Positions 49,501-61,500 of a stretch of 64,000 bases of DNA are shown here, one piece after another; the first letter of the stretch is position 1; every line of letters starts with the position of its first letter. The position numbers and the translations under genes were made by a program. A model generated the notes under the pieces. That model was given only the letters and a program-made list of their open reading frames with translations, was not told the origin of the DNA and made no database searches. Origin of the DNA: Aricia agestis (Eukaryota > Arthropoda > Insecta > Lepidoptera > Lycaenidae); NCBI RefSeq assembly GCF_905147365.1, contig NC_056407.1:22365980-22429979 (forward strand). Direction: 5' to 3'.

Positions 49501-52500
49501 ATTGAACTTGAAGGAAATTCCGATGACTGTTGTTGAGGCTGAAAAGTCCAAAAGGGTTAAATGCCACTTCCAAATTCCATTCATATTGTGTTGTGTATCA
49601 TGACATTCATTTCCCAGGACTGAACAAGGTTGCTTCTTAATATCACCCTTACCTTGAATGGGTATTTGATCTTTGCCTTATAGAGATTCGGGGCTGTAAC
49701 ACAATATTGTTTTTAAATGCCATACGAAATTGTTCTTTAATCACGTCGCTTCGGAAATACCAAATTTCCCCCGCTTAAGGCAAAATGACGGAAATAATAA
49801 AATTAGCTGCAACTCTGCCAGTACTTCGCGCAGACCTTTATAGGTCTGCTCGAAGTACGGAGGAAATTATTTTCCTTGAAACTATTACTGCCACACTCAG
49901 AGACGAACATAATTAAATAAAGGTGCTCCCTGACCGCGAACATTCACGTGAACATTTTAGATTCGACTTTGAGCATTACATTACAATACTTCCTCCCTGG
50001 CCGACGAGCATTCGCGTGTAATGTAACATTCGACTTTGAGCGTTGCATAGCTAGTTGATGTTACAAGTTGTATCAAGATATTACACACTGTATCATTACA
50101 AGGTGCGCATTGTAATGCTCGGCTCTCTTCCCTCACCGATGTAATGCTCGACTCTGTAACGTTACATTACAAGCGAATGCTCCCGGTGTGGGAGCACGTA
50201 GCACCTTAAGAGCTCACCTGACTCTAAAAATCAAACATTGTCCTTCTCTCTTCACACTCACGCCCGTCTTTCATATGCCAGGTGAAAAAGGACGGCGCGG
50301 AATCATCGCCGAGTTAGTTTTACTTGAATAAAAGACGAACTATAATGATTATGAAAAAAGTGTTTTGAGCAAATTTAGGTTTTATCAATACCTTTTTAGA
50401 TATTAAAAAATATTAAAGAAAAGACAGCAAACTTCGAAGATCCAAGCAAAAATGTGTCTAAAACAAGGTTTTTTGTAAAAAAGAAACTATCGAGCATTTT
50501 TTGAGTAATCGTGTTTTCGTCTTGAGCATTTAATCTTTATGAACTGAAGTTACTTGTGTCAAAAAATCAGTTTTCTAGACCTTACAGATTTTGAGATCTA
50601 GGTTAAAGTATATAGTCAAGTTAGGGTCATATGGGCTCTTAACTGTAATAATTAATGAATATTTTGACACAAGCCCCATACATTATTTCTCAAACACTTC
50701 ATTACATTAAAGTTTAATTATAATTAAATGCCTCTGAGTGAGGCCGTTAGTTCTTTGGAACCTCCAGAGTCCACAGCAACATGTGCAAACCTCAATTTCC
50801 AGTGGAGTGGCTGGGCAGCCTGAAGCTGCAATGTCCCTCATACCACAACCCCGCCTCCTTCATCATTGAGGTGTCCTGCGGTGAATACGGAGACAACACC
50901 GGCAAGCTGGTCCGCGCTATCGAGAACGGCAGGAATGATATTAGGTGAGTTTAACTGAACAGTGAACTGACATTGTCACAGTGTTAAGAGCTTCCGGAGA
51001 GAGTGATAAAGGGACAGATGGATAAGCTAATCTGAAATATTGTTCCTAACATAATATTCTTTCTTTTGCGTTTTACTGTTGTAAGGTGTTGTACGTTAGA
51101 TGCTAACAACTTGGTTTGGATTGGTTATGCTCGTTACAGACGATGGTGATGAATTACAGCCTCATTTATTTTATTTATTTCTACATAAATGTATTTTTTA
51201 AGAGCCTATACTATCCCTTGCTGGGTAAAGGCCTCCCCCAAGGTCCATCTGTCTCGCTCTAACGCCACCGCAGGCCAGCCCTACTTTCTGAAAGGCCTTT
51301 TGTGTGATGTCAATATTGGACATCCAATTTTTGTTCCCATGTCGTATTTATGATCACCAAAATGAAATGAAATAAAATAAATTCTCTTTCTCTCTCTCCC
51401 AGAAACGGCATGCCTCTCCCCAACCAGCCGGAGTACAACAACAAGAGCGACATGGCGGCGTCGCTGGCGGTATACGACAAGAACGACGCCGCCAACGTGC
51501 GAGACAAGGACGGCGAGAGCGCGCCGAACGGGACGAACGGACTGCAGAATGGACTGCTCCAGTACGCCGCTAATGAGATCTCCAAGGGGAAAGGTGAGAT
51601 TCTACTTTTCTGTTATAGTACCCAGAAGTTCATTAGTCTGTCGTGACTCGTGGCACACAATATTATAGATTTTAAAATAAAGATTTCAAAATTGGATTCT
51701 GACAATTTTAATCGCATGCGCGCATGTGCCAAAACACGAATCAACAATACGACCTCCTCTTTGGTCGTATTGTTGATTCGTGTTTTATTACACGTCTAGC
51801 GAATATGTCATAGTTTTAAATTTGTAGGTAACAATTTAACAACCCTAGCGACGATTTTCGTAATAATACGTCAAATTTAAAAATTTCAACATCAGTTCTA
51901 AGTCGGCATACTCTATAATTCTGTCTACTCTGGTGTAACTGTGTCAAAAAATTCTGCATGTACCTATTCGGTACACAATTTTGTGTAAATATAGAAGTGA
52001 GAATTAATGTCAACGACTTTATTTCGTAAATTTGAGTGTTAGTGTTTCGTTGCTATTGCCATATTTTAGTGTGTGAAAAGGAACCAAATTCAAAACGGTT
52101 GAAGTATGGGAGTTACGTTTCCTTAGTTTTTATTATTCATGTGTTAGTGATACACGTAATCATATTTTAACGTGACATTCTAAGAGTAAGATTGTAGTTA
52201 CCATAAAATACATGCTAGAAGGAACAACAGGGTGGTGCTTGATGAAGATTTCAGATCTCTTGCTGTCGATGTCGCCCCCGACATCATAAATAGTAGGAGT
52301 AGAATGCCAATACATGTAAAAAGTTAAATACCATTTTAATAATTTTAGTTTTTACTTTCATTCTTTCACGATCACTGCACTCAGTCAAATACACACACAT
52401 ACTACACGCTAATCCCTAGCAAAATTCTTGTCAAGCCTACTTTGCGACAAACTATGTGACTATAAATTTCAATTCATGAATGCTGTTTCAGAAATAAATA

Positions 52501-55500
52501 ATTTTATAAACTCGTATAGTTTTTTGCAGGGTGATGTAATAGTTTTATTAAATCACCGGACCATAAAGATCCATTCGGACTTTGTTCAGATATATAAATA
52601 TAAATAATAATAATATAATTACTTTTATTATCTCTACGAACATTATAGATTCTAATAAAAATTTAATGTTTGTTTGATACGAAAAGTGATTCGGAAACAG
52701 CTTCTTAGGTGAACTTGCCTATAGTTTATGTATTCAATAACGTACTTTTATCTTATTAGTTCTACGCGACACGACGCATTTTGATAAAATAGCCATTTGA
52801 AATTGAATTTTAGTTACTTCATGGTGAATAGTTACAAGGCTCTGGAATAAGGGGACCGGCATATTCCTGGTTTAATCATACCTCGAAAATAGAGTTCAAA
52901 TAGTACAAATAGAGCATTACAACGACAAAACTAACGAAATCACAATAATAAGATCGCGAAAACAGAAAATAAACTGTTCCATCCCACAGGGCAGTGTGCT
53001 AGGATGCATATTATTTCTACTATATATAAATGACCTACCTAAAATTTTTAACAGAAAGATAGCTTTACCAATTTTATTTGCAGACGACATATCCATACAG
53101 TTTATGACATACGAAAATAATAGTAAATTGAGAACTATACTTCAAGATACGCTAAAAAAAATTAATGATTGGCTTCAGGACCACAACTTAGAAATAAACT
53201 ATAGCAAAACTAAAACTATTGAATTTAGATCATACAAAAAACCCCCTCTCAATATAAATACCACCTTCCAAATTACAAACCTAGAAACAGTAGAAACTTT
53301 TAATTTACTCGGAATAAACATTGATACACACATAAACTGGAGATCTCACATAGAAAAAACTAAAATAAAACTATCAAAATTTACCTACGCACTCTATCAT
53401 TTAAAACACAGTACGGATACAAAAACAGCTCTTTCAGCATATTATGCATATGCATATTCTTGGTTGAGATACGGAGTTATTTTGTGGGGCAATAGTGTCA
53501 ATAGCAACGAACTATTTATATTACAAAAAAAATGCATCCGAATAATAGCCCAAATAAAAAATCGAGACAGCTGCAGACCATATTTTATAAAATATAACCT
53601 TCTAACACTCCCTTCCATATACATCCAGGATATTTGTTTATTTGTTTTTAAAAATAAAGACTATTTCACAAAAATAGAAGAGACTCACAACATCAATACT
53701 AGACACAAAAACAAATGACACCTACCCTACTCTAGAATAAAAATGCTTAACGAATTTTATACGTGGGAGAGCCATGCTTCGGCACGAATGGGCCGGCTCG
53801 ACCGGAGAAATACCACGTTCTCACAGAAAACCGGCGTGAAACAGCGCTTGCGCTGTGTTTCGCTGAGTGAGTGAGTTTACCGGAGGCCCAATTCCCTTTC
53901 CTATCCTCCCCTATTCCTTTCCCTTCCCATCCCTACCCTCCCCTATTACCCTATTCCCTCTTAAAAGGCCGGCAACGCACTTGCAGCTCTTCTGATGCTG
54001 CGAGTGTCCATGGGCGACGGAAGTTGCTTTCCATCAGGTGACCCGTTTGCTCGTTTGCCCCCTTCTTTAAAGTCCCTATTATATGTCCGTCAAAATTTAC
54101 AATAAATTACCAGATTTACTAAAAAAGAAAATAAATTACCCTCGTTTAAAAGAAAACTAAACACATATCTAATAAAACACTGCTTCTACTCATTACGAGT
54201 AGAAGAATATTTTAGTATTGATTTGAGTATAAGTTAAATTCATAAAATATATTAAGTAGGTATTATTAATATTTTATGATAATATAATACCGCTGTGATA
54301 ATACTAATGTACAAGATAATTAAGTTTAATAATTTAGAATACCATAAAAATAAGAATATACTTACTTGAATAATAATTATTAAAATGATAATTTTGTAAT
54401 TGTTTTGCAAACGCCCGAACAAGGCGTAAGTTGTATATTTCGTCAATGTATGTTGATTTATATATGTACTTGGTTGCAAATAAACATTTTGAATTTTGAA
54501 TTTTGATAGTTAATATTACGATTTATGTGTTACTAGAGATCGCCGAATGGTCGAAATTCGACCTTAGTTTCAACGACATTAGGACTACTACCTATATTTT
54601 GTAAAAAAAATATTGACTATCATATTTTTTTCAACTCTTGTCTCTGGGACTCAGCTGATCTCAGACTGGCCGTGTAAGCATTGTCTAATAGTATCTAAGA
54701 TTCAATAAAAAAAAAACTATAACCCATTTTCAATTTGTCAACTTGTTGTCTTTTAACAGACATCAACCACAAATAAAAGAGTATAATTCGTATGTATAGG
54801 TTTGTCACTCAAAAATCTGTCATTTTTCCTAGTGTGTGTGTTGTAGTGTGTGTAATGTTTTATTTGTTAAAAAAATGTGTGATAGAAGCACAATTTTAAA
54901 ATAATATTAGCTCGATGCCCCCCTTCACCATATAAACTATAACTGTGCAAAATTTTATTCACCTACATTTTCGCATTTTTCATCAAAAGGGATACAAAGT
55001 TTTTCGCTTGCGTATTAATTTATAGATGCGTCTCAGACCTTAGTGTGAACTATGACTGACTGATATAAATCATATAAATCATTGTAATTATTATAATTTG
55101 TATTTTAATACAAATTTTAAATGTGTTTTTCCCCGCAAATTAAAACTAAATTCTAGTAATATTAATTTGATGTTTAAACTTTAAAATATTCTGAGATGTG
55201 TATCAGGACTTGTCAGCTTAAGCGACGACAGGTAGGTAAAGTGTTTTCCTTTTACACTCATTATACATACCAAGGTTACGTGTTGTTCTTAATAGTGCCT
55301 TGTAGCTAAAAGTATTATACTGATGTTTTAGTTACACGCATCGTTTTTCAACGAAAACCCCAAAGGTTTTCCCTTGATTTTCTATGAATGTCACTTATAC
55401 AAGGTGTAACAAAACTAAATACTTTAGAGTTTCTATGGGTATTCACTGTAAAAGTAACAGCGTTGTAGGAGCAATTTTATTTTTAGGCAAGCGCCCGAGC

Positions 55501-58500
55501 GTCATGGAAAATTCACGACCCTCATACAAAAATTAAAAAAAAAAATCTCTCAGCGCTGATACTTTCACAGCGAACTAAGGTTATATACACACCATAGACT
55601 CTAGACTAGTTTAGAGTCTAGGGCCTAGACTCTAGACTACTCTAGAGCAGGGGTCCCCAATTAGTTTCGCTCGGGGTCCATTTTAAAAATAAAATGATCT
55701 TCACGGTCCACACATAAAAAAATTTTAAACAATGCAATTACGGAAATTACAAAGGTATTTATTTACATTACATATCAATGAAAAGAGTGTCATTTTTTGT
55801 TGCTTGTTTGGCGTGAAATTGGTGCAAGCTATTGACCTTAGATAAATGATTGGTCTCGCGCGCGCGCTCGTCTAGATACCGCGCTGTATAGAAAACACAG
55901 ATTCCCGAATGCGGCACCTCAATATTGTAGTGTGTGTAAAACAATGCACAAATATTGTTGTGTGCGTAGATAATCGGGTTGCCAGATACGTGACTGGTGC
56001 CCAATCAATGGGGAAAAATTAGTTGCTGTGGTCTTGTAATTTATTATTATTGTATAGTAAGTGCTGATTTTTCAATCACCAGATAAACTTTACTATTGGA
56101 ATAAAGTCCATTCGAAAAGAATGCGATAAAATAACAACGTTGTTTAGGTCAACGAAATATAATGGGTACAATATTGATGAGAAAACAATACAAAAACAAT
56201 GGTAGGAAGTTTAACGAAAGTTAAGAATGAGTCATAAAAAAGCAAATGTTAAATTTGTTTTCTCTTTTGTTACTGTATTGTGTACTTACATAAAATATAA
56301 ACTGTAATTAAGATTTTTATTATAATATGATACTCATAATTCATATTTATTAATACACATTCATGATTCAGGAACTTTGAAAACTCTTTGTTCCGTTGGC
56401 GGGATTCGAACCAGCTACCCTAGCTAGAGATTTTAATGCGCTCATCCACTCATGCACTATGTATATATAAAAAAAATATTTTTAGTTTATGGTAATTGGC
56501 AACACTGAACATCAAGCGGTACTCCGATCCGAATTTTCAGGTTTATATTATTTTTCTGTGTTTATGACGATTTATATCATATTTACTGATGGTATGTGAT
56601 GCCAGTACCTTTCTTGTTTCTTGTAGTGTTATTATTGCATAGTCTCACTACGCAAATTGGCATTTTGCTACGGACGTAACTTAAAATTTCAAAAATTATC
56701 GACACATCTACCTCACCCGAAGCTTGCGGCGCGACTGGCGCGGTTACGCCCGATGAGGCGTATTATTTGTTGCCGCATTTTTCAAGTACTCCGACGGTAT
56801 CTAGTCGTAGCGCGAGCGCGAGACCAATCATTCATCTAAGCTATTGACATTAAATCCTGGATATCAGTAACTTGAGACCTAAATTTATTTTTAACTAAGT
56901 TCATAATCAAGTTAAGTATTTTCATTGAAGTAGGTTTTTTTTTTATGAAATAAGGGGGCAAACGAGCAAACGGGTCACCTGATGGAAAGCAACTTCCGTC
57001 GCCCATGGATACTCGTAGCATCAGAAGAGTTGCAGGTGCGTTGCCGGCCTTTTCAGGGGGAATAGGGTAATAGGGGTAGGGATGGGAAGGGAAGGGAAGG
57101 GAATAGGGGAGGGTAGACAAGGGAATAGGGTAGGGGATTGGGCCTCCGGTAAACTTACTCACTCGGCGAAACACAGCGCAAGCGCTGTTTTACGCCGGTT
57201 TTCTGTGAGAACGTGGTATTTCTCCGGTCGAGCCGGCCCATTCGTGCAGAATCATGGGTTCAGCGAGAGGTAGGTAACTTAAAGGGGCTTAACAAATTGA
57301 CAGACACAATTTTACTCATTATCGTCTCATTATTTTTATGCTTTCTGCATTTACAGCAGTTTACTGTTCAAACGGGATCAATAATTTAACTTTAGTAATA
57401 GTTGGTTCAATTTAACCCGTCGATCGTGGGATAACGAGACACAATATAGATAGTCTATTGTGTCTCGTTCACCGGTGAGCATGACACAATATAGATAGTC
57501 TATTGTGCCTCGTTCACCGGTGAGCGTGACACAATATAGATAGTCTATTGTGTCTCGTTCACCGGTGAGCGTGACACAATATAGATAGTCTATTGTGCCT
57601 CGTTCACCGGTGAGCGTGACACAATATAGATAGTCTATTGTGCCTCGTTCACCGGTGAGCGTGACACAATATAGATAGTCTATTGTGCCTCGTTCACCGG
57701 TGAGCGTGACACAATATAGATAGTCTATTGTGCCTCGTTCACCGGTGAGCGTGACACAATATAGATAGTCTATTGTGCCTCGTTCACCGGTGAGCGTGAC
57801 ACAATATAGATAGTCTATTGTGCCTCGTTCACCGGTGAGCGTGACACAATATAGATAGTCTATTGTGCCTCGTTCACCGGTGAGCGTGACACAATATAGA
57901 TAGTCTATTGTGCCTCGTTCACCGGTGAGCGTGACACAATATAGATAGTCTATTGTGCCTCGTTCACCGGTGAGCGTGACACAATATAGATAGTCTATTG
58001 TGCCTCGTTCACCGGTGAGCGTGACACAATATAGATAGTCTATTGTGCCTCGTTCACCGGTGAGCGTGACACAATATAGATAGTCTATTGTGCCTCGTTC
58101 ACCGGTGAGCGTGACACAATATAGATAGTCTATTGTGTCTCGTTCACCGGTGAGCGTGACACAATATAGATAGTCTATTGTGCCTCGTTCACCGGTGAGC
58201 GTGACACAATATAGATAGTCTATTGTGCCTCGTTCACCGGTGAGCGTGACACAATATAGATAGTCTATTGTGCCTCGTTCACCGGTGAGCGTGACACAAT
58301 ATAGATAGTCTATTGTGTCTCGTTCACCGGTGAGCGTGACACAATATAGATAGTCTATTGTGCCTCGTTCACCGGTGAGCGTGACACAATATAGATAGTC
58401 TATTGTGTCTCGTTCACCGGTGAGCGTGACACAATATAGATAGTCTATTGTGTCTCGTTCACCGGTGAGCGTGACACAATATAGATAGTCTATTGTGCCT

Positions 58501-61500
58501 CGTTCACCGGTGAGCGTGACACAATATAGATAGTCTATTGTGTCTCGTTCACCGGTGAGCATGACACAATATAGATAGTCTATTGTGCCTCGTTCACCGG
58601 TGAGCGTGACACAATATAGATAGTCTATTGTGCCTCGTTCACCGGTGAGCGTGACACAATATAGATAGTCTATTGTGCCTCGTTCACCGGTGAGCGTGAC
58701 ACAATATAGATAGTCTATTGTGCCTCGTTCACCGGTGAGCGTGACACAATATAGATAGTCTATTGTGCCTCGTTCACCGGTGAGCGTGACACAATATAGA
58801 TAGTCTATTGTGCCTCGTTCACCGGTGAGCGTGACACAATATAGATAGTCTATTGTGCCTCGTTCACCGGTGAGCGTGACACAATATAGATAGTCTATTG
58901 TGCCTCGTTCACCGGTGAGCGTGACACAATATAGATAGTCTATTGTGTCTCGTTCACCGGTGAGCATGACACAATATAGATAGTTGTGGCGGTACCCACA
59001 ATTCGCCTAACATTCCTGCATCGCGCTATCGAAGTTTTCTGAGCGCGTTGGTATATATACGACAGCTGAAATGTATCACGTGGGCTTCGGCCTGACCGAG
59101 CATAACACCTCGCTCGGTCGGAAGATCTTCCTTTGTGGCCTCCGCCATATCCCACATAGTCTATTGTGTCTCGTTCACCGGTGAGCGTATGGCGCTTAAT
59201 GTATTAAAGTACTAACATTCCCATGAGAATAAATCTATCAATCAAACGTATATATATCAATGTTGCTGTTTACGTGGCGGAATCAGGAAGTTATCTAGCG
59301 GCGAACTTTGAACTCCGTTATCGCAATATACTCTACACAATACACATGTAACACATAGATCTCCATACCTTTCCGACACACATTTTAGCAACAAACAAAA
59401 AACCGATTAAGTTCTATCGCAAAATTATGCGTTTACTACAGTAAGTATATATCTTGTTTTGTTGGATACTTTTTGTTGTTGTTATAAAAACGATGATATT
59501 TGCTTGAATTTTTTGTCGCTACTTTTATTAACCTCGTCCAAAACTCGAATGGCCTCGCCCGTTCCGAATAAATGTAGTTTTATCAAGGAATGAAGTCTTA
59601 CGAAATCGAATACCTTTAAGTATTACAATGATAATATGAAATTAAACTGGTCAGTAATTTATTAAATATATTATTAAGTACTGATAAATCAACGTTCTTG
59701 TTGAAAATTTACTATCACTGCAACACTATATTGTCCAAAATCAGCAATAATATGGTACAAGTTATTTGCGAACAAAACATTTACTATCGAGGACACTGCT
59801 CCTGATGAACGAGGAAAATGGGACTAACGACGATTTCATACAAAGTCTAATAATGATGTATCGCGAATCTACGTTATTCGGTCAGGTTATGCTTAATCCA
59901 GCCGACATATTTTGACGACTTACATTGAACTTAATCCAATCAAATGACGTAGGTCTATCATCTACCTATGACTCAACTTCTCTGATAGTACAATCAGGGA
60001 AACCACATTATATTTACATAATCCGACCAAATACAGACGAATTCGACTAACATTAAATTTACATAATCCGACCAAATAGCGTAAGTCCGCCATCTGAATT
60101 CTGTGATGTTCAGTAAGGCTAAAATGGTCGCTTTGCAATTATTTCTGTATTTTTGTACTGATTTGACATTTTGTCGGTTTGACAGTTTTGACAATTCATT
60201 TGCTGAATTGAATTTAAGAGGAATTGCTAAATGTGACCATTTTAGCCCCGCAGAAGCCCTGATAGTGTGGTTCACCCCGCCTTGTGTTTACTGCCGTTTA
60301 CATACAGTTAAACATTTTTTGTACTATCAAAGAAGGCTAAGGCCTACGTAATTTGGTGATGTTATGACAAATCCAGTCGAAAGATTATAGCAGTAATCTG
60401 TCGACCGGATTTGACATACAGACAGTTAGCAGTCTGCTAACTTTGAATTGACATATCCCGACCAAATGACGTAGGCCCGTCATCTGCCTATAAATATCAT
60501 AAAACAAAGTCGCTTTTTTTCCCTCATGTCCCTTTGTTCCCTTTAATCTTTAAAACTACGCAACGGATTTTGATGCGGTTTTCTTTAATAGATAGAGTGA
60601 TTAAAGAAGAAGGTTTTATAAGTATAATAATGTTATTATAAAGAAACCTAAACCTAAACAAGCTATAAATAGAAACCTAAACTATAAGTGTTTCTCCACT
60701 ATTTAATGAATGTTCATTAAATAGTGGAGAAACACTGTTATTGTTTAGGTTTCTAATGTGATGTCGTAAATAATTAAATTTTTTTCCGCTTACATTGCAA
60801 ACGCAGGTTGAATCCTACAAGATTTATCAAAATACTGTACCAAGTATTGTACACATTGAAAAGGTCTACAGAAAACTCCGCGATGGTATAAGTCTATCTC
60901 TTATGGATATCCCACAATAACAGTTTTTTGTCATTCACTTTTTAGGACAAATAATGGCTAATTTTCGAAGCAATTTTAATAAATACAGCATTAATCCTTA
61001 TCCAATTACATACCTTAAATACATAACCTAGTCCAATTTTCCAGGTGACCTGGTCGTCCAGATGGACACGGAGAAGCAGGACAACGCGTCGGTGGCGCTG
61101 CTGGGCGAAGGCAGCTCCCCGCGCCGCTACGCCACCTCCGAGCTCACGCAGTTCTGGGTCGTGTTGAAGAGGACGCTGCTGTTCAGTCGCAGGGACTGGG
61201 TACGATACGACATCTATCTTGTTTATTGTATATTGACAGATAACAAAATGGCCATAGGGATCTATAAGACAGAGAGCGATCACCGCAACTTCCGTCTTGT
61301 TTGTGGCATATTGACAGATAATACACAGGCCATCTATCAGACAGAGAGCGATCACCGCATCATCCGTCTTGTTTATGGCATATTGACAGATAATACACAG
61401 GCCATCTATCAGACAGAGAGCGATCACCGCATCATCCGTCTTGTTTATGGCATATTGACAGATAATACACAGGCCATCTATCAGACAGAGAGCGATCACC

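Larger units (their letters stand above)
52880..54505 (+). mobile_element. 5'-truncated LINE with a SINE inserted near its 3' end
   Basis: The reverse transcriptase fragment is followed by coding-like remnants on both sides of the SINE. The 3' end TTTTGCAAACGCCCGAACAAGG...TTGCAAATAAACATTTTG ends in a TTTTGAA repeat. The same 3' end is seen at 14870-14992. The 5' boundary is approximate. Confidence 0.75.
57416..59203. mobile_element. TTAA-flanked MITE greatly enlarged by an internal tandem array
   Basis: Left end CCCGTCGATCGTGGGATAAC after TTAA (57412-57415). Right end GTATGGCGCTTAATGTA before TTAA (59204-59207). Same termini as the 80-bp element at 2040-2119. The centre is the 45-bp array plus an inserted LTR-like sequence. 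Confidence 0.8.

Noticed and set aside
57378..58967. 529-codon minus-strand frame with a 15-residue repeat
   Set aside because: The 45-bp unit is a multiple of three and lacks a stop in this frame. There is no domain, splice context or codon bias beyond the repeat, so it is the satellite array read as protein.
57438..58984. CRISPR-like array (regular repeats with a dyad)
   Set aside because: Repeats are directly adjacent with no unique spacers, there are no cas genes, and the context is eukaryotic.
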